Source: Pseudovirgaria hyperparasitica
Taxonomy: Eukaryota; Ascomycota; Dothideomycetes; Acrospermales; Acrospermaceae
Reading direction: 5' to 3'
Length of the DNA: 30,147 nucleotides
Assembly (NCBI RefSeq): GCF_010093815.1
Contig: NW_022985550.1
Location: forward strand, 2,428,248-2,458,394
Part shown: one piece after another, positions 9,701 through 18,887 of the stretch
Numbering within the stretch: position 1 is the first letter of the stretch
Layout: each line of letters begins with the position of its first letter
The notes under the pieces: model-generated
What the model was told of the DNA's origin: nothing
The model's input: only the letters and a program-made list of their open reading frames with translations
Database searches by the model: none
Position numbers and translations under genes: made by a program

Positions 9701-10963
9701 TTTTTTCGGATTCTTATAGTTAGGTGAAATATATCCTATTTCTCTATACTTATAGTAACGAAGTATACTATAATCCTACTATTTTACGATAGATGTTATA
9801 TTTAAGCCTATGCCTTATCCTTTTCCGCGTTAAGAAGCACCGCCTCGATTATTTTAGTATCCTCTTAACGCGTTTCTACCCCGATTTATACTCTTCTAGT
9901 ACTAATCGCGGTAAGGTTACTCTTAATTAAACGTATTCGATCGACCTCGTTTCTAACCCGTATAGGGTTCGTCGGTTTTACCTAGAGAGCCGCGTTCCTT
10001 AAGGATGCGGTAGTATTTATTAGCTTTCTCCTCTAATTCGTGTAGATAGTTAAAACTTAATAATACTATTCCTAGTCTTTCGTGGATTAATAGAAGTAGT
10101 ACTTCGCGAAACTAGAATATACGAAAATTTTTCTATAGCGTAGGGATATTATCCTATAGGTTTTAGAGGTATTATAGTAGTTAAGTAGGTGTCTAGTTCG
10201 GTCGTTATACTACGCTTCTTAACTTAGATAGTGCCTTTCTTTCACGTTCTCTATCCGTTCCGAGGGTATTTAGTATAAATATAGCTAAATATTCCTAGGT
10301 TATCGCAGATAGTAGCTATACTTCCTTCTATCTATCCTATTAATCGCGGGATTATAAGTCTAGGTATCGTTCTCCGAACGAAATACGTTATACTTTAGTA
10401 GAAAAGAGTAGAGGGTTATCGAGGAAGTACTTTTCGTAGTCTCTCTTCTAGTCTTTCTACTCCTTTTAGTTCTTCCCTATAAATATAGTCGGGTCTTTAG
10501 ATTTCGGTATACCTAGGGAAGAAGTAGAGTAAATCGGTAATAAAGCGGCCGGGTATACGGTGGATTATTGCAACTCTAATGGTAGGTAAACTAATTCCGC
10601 CTAAATTAGTATAGGAAGTCGTCCACCTACTATCGTTTAGCGTAGTTCTTTAAGAGACTCCTTAAGTTCTCGTCTCTTTACGAGGAGTTTCGCGCGTTCT
10701 ACCTATTCTTTAAGGGTTTGAATCTCTCGAGTCTAATTCGCGACGTATTCCTAAAGTTCAGTGATGGTTTATTATAATACCTTACATGGCTCCGCCACGA
10801 CTCGTTATCCGGCTTTATATTATTAGAAGTTACTTGGTGTATCTACTATTTCTTCGTCTAAAAGCTCCGTGATTTAGTCTAATATTTCCACTTCTTAGTT
10901 AGAAACGGCCGGGATTAATGCCGATTATAGAGGATCCCTATTATTTAATATAGTATTACTTAT
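9690..10963 (-). pseudogene. gypsy-A gag
   Basis: This is the capsid/nucleocapsid frame of the old minus-strand element. The likely start is ATA at 10963..10961 (presumed ATG before RIP), followed by SNTILNNRDPL and an acidic stretch (ELLDEEIVDT). A charged, probably helical region follows (about 10700..10600), then a capsid-like core. Near 9770..9722 the nucleocapsid knuckle is recognisable as RYYKYREIGYISPNYKNP, in which the CCHC cysteines and the histidine are all replaced by Tyr, as RIP would do to TGY and CAY codons. The frame has many TAG/TAA stops. Pol follows in the -1 frame. Confidence 0.8.
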
Positions 10964-11351
10964 CCCTATAGTGGATCGTGTCGACCTTCTTAGTTCTAGT
11001 TAGACTATCTTAACTATAGTACTATATAGATAGTAATTCGAATATAAGAATAGAGTTATTAGATAGTAGTATAGTTAGATAGAATAATAGGGTGTATTCT
11101 ATTATAGAACGAATTACTACCGAACCCTTTTAGTAGGAATCCGAGAGTATATATATAAAGGGACGCCGATCTATCTAGCACGTGACTATTTACCGCCCTT
11201 CACGTTACCTCCTAACCCTGTTAGCTAAGGTACATGTAGGTCGGGTCCTACCTAAGGCTAAGTCCTAATAATTTAGATATATATTCCTTATATAAGGAAT
11301 ATTATATATCTATTTATACCTGCCCTTTTCATAGGTTATAAGCCCGGAGGC
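10964..11351. other. Leader/LTR side of gypsy-A, unresolved
   Basis: This roughly 390-bp non-coding stretch lies upstream of the gypsy-A gag. It should hold its leader and 5' LTR, but the partner LTR is outside the window, so no boundary can be drawn. It contains a perfect 22-bp palindrome (11281..11302). No reading frame of interest is seen. Confidence 0.5.
11281..11302. repeat. Perfect 22-bp palindrome
   Basis: The arms atattcctta/taaggaatat meet at a central ta, and the surrounding tagatat...atatcta extends the symmetry with a one-base slip. It could be a protein-binding site or a cruciform former in the gypsy-A leader, but it is AT-rich and may be incidental. Confidence 0.6.
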
Positions 11352-11368
11352 TTATAGCTTATATTCGA
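11352..11368. repeat. Direct repeat flanking LINE-1, left copy (17 nt)
   Basis: ttatagcttatattcga is repeated exactly at 16301..16317. Variable-length duplications of this size are typical of LINE insertion by target-primed reverse transcription. Confidence 0.68.
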
Positions 11369-11616
11369 TACTTTATCTTAGGAACTTCTTTTACATCCCC
11401 AAGAGGCTAACTTGGTCTATTCGGGGTAATACAGCGAGATACATACCTTAATTAATAGAGTATACCGAGTACACTAACTACTACTATACGCACGTACGTA
11501 TAGCGTTAAAACCAAGACGTTATCGCCGTGTAAAGATATATATATACCCTCTTAAAATCCTCACGGAGATAGAGGCACGGACCACGCTACTAGAACGCCG
11601 ATATGCCGACCCCCTT

Positions 11617-11647
11617 TTATTAGTTAAGGGCAGCCCTTAACTAATAA
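11617..11647. repeat. 31-bp palindrome in LINE-1 leader
   Basis: Perfect 15-bp arms (ttattagttaagggc and its complement) flank a single central A. The motif is shared with the LINE-2 leader (16801..16831) and recurs downstream of LINE-2 (29594..29624). A smaller perfect palindrome, ccggtatataccgg, follows at 11676..11689. Confidence 0.9.
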
Positions 11648-11700
11648 ATATAGCGGCCTTAGGCACTGATATACCCCGGTATATACCGGATATACCCCTA

Positions 11701-12915
11701 CCGGTACGATAGAAAAGGCTATATAGCGATATTACTAAGGGTAACTATACACCTATCTAAAACGTAGAATATACCTAAAGGCGTACACCGCTATAGATAG
11801 ACGGAATAAAGGGGACCCCGAGAGGGGAAACCCTCCTAGATTATATTAACTACTAGGTAGTATATATAGAGAAGGAAGCCGGAGAGGGCTAGAAGACCCT
11901 CCTATATATATTCTAGAACCTTATCTAGAATCTAAAGGGAATTACGGAGGAGAAGAAGAAGATATAACTAGAAGGACCGGAGGGTAGGCTCGACTAAATA
12001 GAGGCTAGTCTACGTAGAATCTAGGAGGAACTTACTTAAGGTAAGCGCCCTAGTATATAGGTATAAATAGTAGTAACACCGGAGGCTATACTACGGGCCC
12101 CCCGGACCGGCGATATGGTATATAGTATACGCGTTATAATCTAGGATAAGGATACCCTAGTATAGGTCTAGTAAGTATCTCTAAAGGATATAGTAAGTAA
12201 GATTAACGAATAAAAGAGAATATAGTTAAACGTTATCGCCGCTAAACTTACGCTAGGAGGAGTAGTACTTACTATAATAATAAATATTACGTAGTAGACT
12301 ATCTCGCGCGATCCGAACGCGATTAGTAGTATCTTCCTAGGCGCCTCTATTAGAGCGGCCATATACCTAATATAGGTATACTCTATACCCGTAAGCGGAT
12401 AGGTTATTAGAGAAGAGGATATTACGCGGATAGAATAGTTAAACGAGCGAAAATACCTAGAGATTAAGATCGTAAGAGCATGGTAGAAGAATATATAAGG
12501 GATTAAAACTAGATTAAAGGTATACTCCACTATAATAGTAGAGCTTAAGGACCCCGCCCTCGCGTATTAAATTATATAAGAGGGATTCCTAGCGGAAGGG
12601 GAGCTTCTTATAGCGGAACCATAGGATAGAGCATAGGCGATAATATAGTGGTTTAACTATTAGGGATACGGGTATACGGTATAGCGGTACTCCTAAAAGA
12701 CTAGGTATAGGTAGTATTAATAAGAATATAGTACCTAGGAGTACCCCTATAGGACACGAGGAGAGGGCTAGAGAGATAGGGACACGGCGAAGTACTCTAA
12801 CTACGACGGTAAGTACCCGTCGTAGTCGGCTACGTGCGCGAAACGTAAATAGGTTACCGAATATATCTACTTAATCCGGATAAAGGGAGTAAGGTAGCTA
12901 TAAACGATATAACCT
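11701..12915 (+). pseudogene. LINE-1 ORF1 (RNA-binding, gag-like)
   Basis: This is the nucleic-acid-binding chaperone protein of the LINE. One frame (starts at 1 mod 3) can be followed from roughly 11700; the true start is lost. A charged N-terminal part (EEKKKI near 11955) precedes a long, well preserved central segment: SRDPNAISSIFLGASIR near 12310, IEQLNERKYLEIKIVRAW-like around 12430 with one Gln position read as stop, and VELKDPALA near 12538. The end holds three zinc knuckles at about 12650..12850 in the order CCHC, CCHC, CCHC. Most of their Cys and His positions read Tyr; the last retains ATCAKRK. These features match ORF1 of Tad1/jockey-type elements. RIP stops abolish it. Confidence 0.8.
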
Positions 12916-13061
12916 ACTACCATTCCTCTCTTTACTATAATACTACTACTATAGACTACCTCCTTACGAGGAAGCGATTAGAAATAGTAAACCGTTCCGA
13001 GAAAGCCAATAATAGAACGGCCCTAAGGAATTACTAAGGCCGCCGCCGTATAAGGATAGTC

Positions 13062-16000
13062 GCGTCTTAGAGGAACGAATATATAGGCCTATATATTCCC
13101 TAGTACCTAATAAGAGACTAAGATACACTCCTAATTATATAGATAAATATATAGTATAAACGTAAGAACTAGGTAACACTCCTTAAGGAGACCGGAGCTA
13201 TAATACTCGCTATATAGGAGCTATATAAACACTACCAGACGAACAAACCAATAACATACCTAGGATATTATATAATACACCCCCTAGGACCGGAGAGGAG
13301 AGTCCTCTTCTATATCTATAAGTCTATTCTACTCTTATTATGGTCGTATACTAAACGGGATAACCTCCGGATAATACTATACCTCTAGACGAATATCGGA
13401 CCCCTCCATATACATAATATATATAATTAGAACTAATCGCTTTAGGCGGATAACATGCTTAAGGGCACTACCGAGCTAGGATAACACATCCTCCTAGGAG
13501 ACTTTAACCTCTATTATAGCTAGTAGGGTAGACTAACTATTACCCGCGAAGAGCTTCGAGCTAGAGAACTACGCACCTAATACTATGGCTTCCTATACCT
13601 TCTTATACTAGTAGAATAGATTACCTGGCGAAAACATAAATAAGATAAGGGCGGATCCACACTCGACCTCACCCTAGCCACTAGACATATTTATAATAGG
13701 ACTTAATACTACCGCCTAAGCCTTATATAGATAGACTCTAACCACGAATATATAGAGACCATAATAGACGTATCCACCCCTTAAGACTAACGAGGGCGAT
13801 AGCTATAGAAGGATACTAACTAGGAAAAGTATCTAAAGGACCTAGAATCGACGATCCTAGACCCGTCTATAGTCGACGTATCTAATGGCCCGGCCATTAA
13901 CCAGGCCGTGAATATACTCCTATAGGCGTACTAGGGAGTAAGAGATAAACACGTGCCGTACCGAATATATAGACCCCTAGACCCGAAAAGCATACCTTAA
14001 GTGCGAGAGCATAGGCGAGAAGTCCGGAGATTATATATACGCGTATACTATAACCGTATACCTAAAGCGTAGGATGAATAGAGAGAGACGAGAAGATAAT
14101 AAGATAAGGTCCTCCGCAACGAGCGACGTAAATAGTAGCGTATAGTTACGGATAGATATACACGTAATACTACTAGACTATAGTATATAGTAAAATAGGC
14201 TAAAAGTACCGCCTCCCCGATATCTATACCACTTATACCCCCCCTTATATATTAAGAAAAGACGTACTCCACGAGCCTCGAGAAAATAGAGATCCTATAA
14301 GAGGTTATATTCCCTCTCCTAGAACCTATAGATCTATTAGATATTAACGGCACGGAATACCTAGAAGCTATAAGTATCCCTAGGGAAATCACGGACGACG
14401 ATATACTTAGCGCTATTAAGACACTCCCGAATAATAAAGCGCCCGGGCTAGACGGAATTCTAAATCGATGCCTTAAGAGAACTATATAGGCGACCTTACT
14501 AATTATAGGCTATATATTCCGAGCGTACGCCCGTATAGAATACCACCTATAGAGCTTCCGAACTATATATATGGTTATACTTCTAAAACTAGGGAAGAGC
14601 CTAAACACGCCGAAGGGATAGAGGCCGATCGCCCTTCTCTTCTACCTTAGCAAGGTACTAGAAGCCACGATTACTAAGAAGATAAGTATAGTAGTATAGG
14701 TACACGGCCTTCTCCTAGTAAACCAGAAGGTAAAGGTAGGAAGCTCCCTAATTATAGCTATTTAACACATCCTCGAGGTTATCTAGACTATATAGAAATA
14801 AGGACGAGTCGTTACGCTACTCTCCCTAGACATAGTAGGGGCGTTTAATAAGGTAAACTATATAAGACTTATCCATAACCTCCGGATAAGGCGAATACCT
14901 AAGTGGATTATACGATTTATATAGTCCTTCCTCGCGTAAAGGACTACTTAAATATATATCCCCGGATACCGAAGCGAATATAAGGAGACGGTATACGGCA
15001 TCCCATAAGGGAGCACCATCTCCCCGATTCTCTTCCTCTTCTTTATAGTAGACCTCCTTTAGAGAATAGAATATATAGAGGTAGTTAGATACGCGGACGA
15101 TATATACCTCCTCACGGTCGATAGTAGTACTAGTAGAATATATACACGACTCGAACGAGACCACGAGAAATACGTCTAGTGGGTAAAGTACCACGGAGTA
15201 AAATTCGCACCTGAAAAATACTAGCTTATATACTTTATTAACCGCCGTAGAGGATAGGCTACTAGGGAGGGGGCACGTCGCCCCTAAATCGACGCCTTTA
15301 TAGAACTACCAGTATAGAGTATACGAGCACTCGGCGTTATAATCGATAATAAGCTAAAATAGGGACTATAGGTGGCATACGCCGTCTCTAGAGCCCTCTA
15401 GATAGAAACCACTATACGCTAGATTACGGCATCCATATAGGGAACAGCCTAGAATAAGGCGAGATAGCTATACGTCTCCCTAGCACGCCTAGCCTTTATA
15501 TATGGACACGAGTACTAGTATACGGCCCTTATATAAGCTTAGCGGGTAAAGCTTAAGTCTATATAAAACCGTATACTCCGCCTTATCTCCGGCGTATATA
15601 AAGCTACTAATATAATACTTCTCTAACGCGAGATAAACGTAACGAGTATATAGAACTTCTACTAGATATAGAGACTTATATACTTTACTAAATAATAAGT
15701 ATAAGAACGTGGAGGAGATAGGGTATATACCTTCGCTATACTACGCACACGTATCCGCGCGTATTACTAGGCCCTCCCTACTATAGAATAAACTCGAGTA
15801 TAATATAAATACTATATAGAGGTAGACTCGAGCTAGACCGTATAGAAGGTTCGAAATAACCCGGATACCGTTCTAAGCTAATAGAGCCCTAAGAAGCTTA
15901 GCCGCGTTATACGGTTATAGATCTAGAATAAATAGAGGGAGATACTTAAAGCCTAGTAGGCCTCCTAATAGGATAGGTATCTAGAATAGATCCGAGGGCC

Positions 16001-16300
16001 TTAGAAGGAACCGAGTAAATAGATATATAAAGGGCTTACGAAGGCCTAAGTATCCATACTCCTCTAAGCCCGAATAGGCGCTATAGGTCTTCTATATTAC
16101 CTCTACTAGAGAGGCGTCCTAGATATATCTCCCTAGTACGAGGACTACGGCCGGAGAGATATAATACGCCACTACCTCGCGACGTGCTCTAGCCTCTATA
16201 CCCTAAGATAAGCCCTCGTCCGTATAATAAGAACCTCCGATATCACGCGATAGCTTAATAAGTACCCTAAGGACGTCGCCCGATAGATACTTATATATCA
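13062..16300 (+). pseudogene. LINE-1 ORF2 (AP-endonuclease and reverse transcriptase)
   Basis: This frame encodes the enzyme that nicks the target and copies the LINE RNA. The N-terminal endonuclease shows AIILAI, a stop and then EL near 13210, the core LLGDFN at 13491..13508, GSTLDLTLAT near 13655, and NHEYIET near 13740, where the family SDH box has lost its Asp (codon aac at 13740). RT follows, with LDIVGAFNKVN near 14830 and the catalytic box YADD fully intact at 15090..15101 in VRYADDIYLL. The C-terminal CCHC motif near 16139..16190 reads YEDYGRRDIIRHYLATC. The frame remains readable past 16300 for about 45 codons without a stop, so the 3' end is uncertain. About one stop per 15 to 25 codons makes it a pseudogene. 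Confidence 0.87.
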
Positions 16301-16317
16301 TTATAGCTTATATTCGA
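16301..16317. repeat. Direct repeat flanking LINE-1, right copy (17 nt)
   Basis: It is an exact copy of 11352..11368. It follows directly on the last stretch that LINE-1 shares with LINE-2, which supports it being the 3' target duplication. Confidence 0.65.
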
Positions 16318-16549
16318 CCGTTTATTACGAATTATACGGCTTATCTCTATTAAGTTATCTTAATAGAAAGAGATCTACTAGCGTATAGTCCCTACTAGCT
16401 AGGCCTCTAGTAATAGAGATTACCTAGTATCTAAGGTATAACTTCTATCCTACTATATACTCTAGACCTTTATATATATATATTTACCTCTATCTATATA
16501 TATATATATATAAAGGGAACCTTTTAATTATTATATTAAAGGGGACTCT
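16318..16549. other. Spacer between the two LINEs with TA microsatellites
   Basis: This 232-bp AT-rich stretch contains two runs of alternating TA (about 16472..16483 and 16495..16512). It is either older host/repeat sequence into which both LINEs inserted or the degenerate 3' tail of LINE-1. Confidence 0.5.
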
Positions 16550-16563
16550 ATTATTTATTATAG
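16550..16563. repeat. Candidate LINE-2 target duplication, left copy
   Basis: attatttattatag (14 nt) directly precedes the LINE-2 homology and recurs at 29870..29883 just after the (ATT)n tail. The sequence is simple, so chance similarity is possible. Confidence 0.5.
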
Positions 16564-16800
16564 AAAAGAACTTCTTATACCCTAACGGACCAAACTAGTC
16601 AATTCGGGGTAAAACAGCGATTTACATACATTAAATAATAGAGTACACCGAGTATAACAACCTCCGACATACGTGCGTACGTGTAGTATATAATACGCGA
16701 TAATACCGACGTATAGAGATACTATATATATATACTCGAAGACTCTTCGATAATATAAGTATAGACTATATCTAATAAACGCCGATACGCCGACCCCCTT

Positions 16801-16831
16801 TTATTAGTTAAGGGCTACCCTTAACTAATAA
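16801..16831. repeat. 31-bp palindrome in LINE-2 leader (imperfect centre)
   Basis: It has the same arms as 11617..11647, but the centre reads gggctaccc instead of gggcagccc. This is explained if the ancestral centre base was T and the neighbouring TG became TA by RIP. Confidence 0.85.
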
Positions 16832-17095
16832 CTATAGCGGCCTTAGGTATTATAATACCCTAGTATACGCCGGATATACCCCTACTAGTACGGTAGAAAC
16901 GGCTATATAGTAATATTAATATGGATAGCCAGACACCTATCTAAAATATAGGAACTAACTAAGGGTGCGAAGCGCCATAGATAATCTAGACTAAGGGGAC
17001 CCCGAGAGGGGAGACCCTCCTAGATAAAATTAAATACTAGGTAACACGTATAGAGAGGGACGCCGAGAAGGGAAAGAAGACCCTCCTTTATATAT

Positions 17096-17100
17096 TCCGG
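17096..17100. repeat. Target-site duplication of gypsy-C, left copy (tccgg)
   Basis: It directly precedes the 5' LTR and is repeated at 25112..25116. Confidence 0.93.
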
Positions 17101-17202
17101 TATTAGGGTTAATACTAGGATAGACTCAACTAGACCACTATGGTCCAGTACGGTCCGTGACAGGTGGACCCAGGGTAAGCCAGCTAGAATAAGCGAGACC
17201 AC

Positions 17203-17210
17203 TATATAAG
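17203..17210 (+). promoter_or_regulatory. TATA box in gypsy-C LTR
   Basis: tatataag is unchanged in both LTR copies and lies 31 to 38 bp upstream of the candidate transcript 5' end at 17241. That is the usual spacing for RNA polymerase II. Confidence 0.6.
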
Positions 17211-17240
17211 TAGGCCGCATATACTTGATTCCTACTCTTT

Positions 17241-17249
17241 AGGAATTAA
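17241..17249 (+). promoter_or_regulatory. Candidate gypsy-C transcript 5' end / self-primer
   Basis: aggaattaa is complementary to 17343..17351 immediately after the LTR and also to 17225..17233 inside the LTR. The 3' LTR copy reads aggaatcaa, showing the pre-RIP form. Position and complementarity match the Tf1/sushi self-priming model. Confidence 0.5.
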
Positions 17250-17342
17250 CCTCGTTAGAAGAGTAGACTACCCTTCTAAATATATTCCCGAATCCTCCTA
17301 TGACCTATTAGACTACTATCCTACGTCTATAATCCTTATATT

Positions 17343-17351
17343 TTAATTCCT
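17343..17351 (+). other. Candidate self-complementary primer-binding site of gypsy-C
   Basis: ttaattcct starts two bases after the 5' LTR and pairs over nine bases with 17241..17249. No tRNA-complementary site is apparent. Confidence 0.48.
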
Positions 17352-17381
17352 CTTTATATAGCACGACGGTAGTTTATAGGA

Positions 17382-18887
17382 ATGGCTCTAACCACTTATT
17401 ATAACACTCGTGGCACCGCCTCTTATGGTAGACCTTCTCCCAACCTAAACAAGGAGAATAGTCTACCTATAACTACCCCTACTAATAACTACATCTTATA
17501 GGCTATCGTACCGATAACTCGCACGATATTCCGTGTAACTATAGAAGATGTTATAGAATACGAGGATGGAGTCTATTATACTCTATCTCGGTCTAGTTCG
17601 AACTATACTAGACCTAACCTTAATATAAGGCTAGACCTTATTAACGTTAACGAGTTAATCCATTAGAATCGCCTAACGTTAACTACACCTTATAATAACG
17701 TGTATACTAGACTACACGAAGAGAGGTAACGACAGGTTTAACTCGAGTAATAACTACGCGAACTCGACGAAGCTCGAGGACGCACTACGAGACTTAAAGC
17801 TATATTACGCGCTTTAGTTCTAGTAACGACTAATCTATATTTATATAGACCTATACCAACTAAAACGATCTATCCTAGTCTACTACTATCCCAATTACCC
17901 CGACCTAAGAAACCACCTTACTTCGATGGTAAAAGTAGAAAGAGTTTCCACGTATAGGCTTACTAATATAGCCGATTCTTCCATCTATTCACGAACGATA
18001 GCGATAAAATTAGATTCGCCTAGAACTACCTCGACCCGACGCCTTTAGAACGTTAGATGGTACACCGAATCGAATATTCTAAGGATGCCTATAACTAGGA
18101 CACGTTTACCGAATTTCTCCTCTAATATTTTAGCGATAGGGCTAAACGACGCGACTAGGCCTAGAGCCATATCTTCGAGACTCGATAACGAGATAATTAG
18201 TTACCGTTATAACTCCTTAAATACCTTCGGCCCCTCTAGAGAGAAGCCGAAGAAGATCATATAATTTAATAGTACGACGACTTTAAACGGTCCCTCGCCC
18301 TAAATATAAAGAACCGTCTCGACCTTATAACAATAATCCCTATAGACCTCTAAGCTCTTATAAATCTCGTGGAGCGATACTAGCGCATAATGAATAATTA
18401 ACGCCGCGCTAGTGCACGACTATCCCTAACGATCCAATCTAACGTAAAATCGTCTAACTAAAACTAATTTAGTAATAGATCTCGCGGGACGTCACGAGGC
18501 TACTACTACGCCTCGAATTTAAAACCACGCGGATCGTATCGTGGATCTCTCTACCAATTAATACATCGAGATACGAGGACCGACTCGCATAAATAATCTA
18601 AAGTTACTTACTATACCTATAGTAGAATAGGCTATATAGTACCTAAGTGCCGTTTAGGGAAGCTACCGAGTGCTAATATAACTAACTAACTAGTTATATA
18701 CTATAAGTGCTAGTAGCTAGGACACATCGCGCCTAACTATCTAGTATAGAATATAAAAAACTAATAGCCTACGAGAAACCCTCGCGACTTATAGGCGCGA
18801 CTATAATAGAGGGGTAATCCGCTAAATAGTATATCGAACTATAGGCTAGACCCATTAAGGTCCCTCGTGGATAATATTAGACTATAA
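17382..18887 (+). pseudogene. gypsy-C gag
   Basis: This is the capsid/nucleocapsid precursor. It starts at an intact ATG (17382; MALTTYYNTRGTASYGR), 42 bases after the LTR, and runs about 40 codons before the first stop. The capsid core is easy to follow: PPYFDGKSRKSFHV near 17910, FTNDSDKIRFA near 17990, and HRIEYSKDAYN near 18064. Two nucleocapsid zinc knuckles sit near 18610..18660 (TYYTYSRIGYIVPKC) and 18695..18745 (YYKC, two stops, then LGHIAPNY), with most knuckle cysteines read as Tyr. The end is uncertain because all stops are TAG/TAA; the frame overlaps the beginning of pol, which lies in the -1 frame. Confidence 0.85.

Larger units (their letters stand above)
11369..16300 (+). mobile_element. 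LINE-1: near-complete fungal LINE, Tad1-like layout, RIP-inactivated
   Basis: This is a non-LTR retrotransposon of about 4.9 kb: a leader of roughly 400 bp, ORF1 with three C-terminal CCHC knuckles, and ORF2 with AP-endonuclease, RT and a C-terminal CCHC motif. It is clearly homologous to LINE-2 (16564..29869 minus gypsy-C) from near its start (gaacttctt, 11382 versus 16567) to cttatatat at about 16298. The 17-nt repeat on each side defines its limits. Unlike LINE-2 it has no 3' untranslated region or simple-repeat tail inside these limits, so it may be 3'-truncated, or the repeat may be a chance match. The Tad1 assignment rests on layout and fungal context. Confidence 0.85.
16564..17100 (+). 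mobile_element. LINE-2, 5' part (leader and start of ORF1)
   Basis: It is homologous to LINE-1 from 11382 to about 11910, including the leader palindrome and the ggggaccccgagaggggaga segment. It stops at tccgg, the target duplication of gypsy-C, and continues at 25112. The homology to LINE-1 resumes with no missing bases once one tccgg copy is discounted. Confidence 0.9.
17101..17340 (+). repeat. gypsy-C 5' LTR (240 bp)
   Basis: It pairs without gaps with 24872..25111. I count 10 differences, all transitions. The ends tattag...ttata fit TG...CA after RIP. A good TATA box (tatataag, 17203..17210) lies about 35 bp before aggaattaa (17241..17249). An inverted repeat (17225..17233 with 17241..17249, 7-nt loop) surrounds the presumed start of transcription. 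Confidence 0.95.

Noticed and set aside
12168-12530. Open minus-strand frame of 120 codons
   Set aside because: It lies exactly opposite the conserved core of LINE-1 ORF1. The homologous antisense stretch in LINE-2 (25371..25775) is open for the same reason: few sense CTA/TTA codons in that phase. No gene-like features.
14826-15194. Open minus-strand frame of 122 codons
   Set aside because: It is opposite the RT core of LINE-1 ORF2, including the YADD box.
16331-16365. A solo LTR fragment of gypsy-B between the LINEs
   Set aside because: Only a short tatacggcttat-like match to the LTR is seen, and the flanking bases do not align.
17020-17220. Hydrophobic minus-strand frame shared with 24806..24991
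   Set aside because: Both lie across the LTRs of gypsy-C, and their similarity is simply LTR identity. The two ends differ because each runs into different neighbouring sequence.
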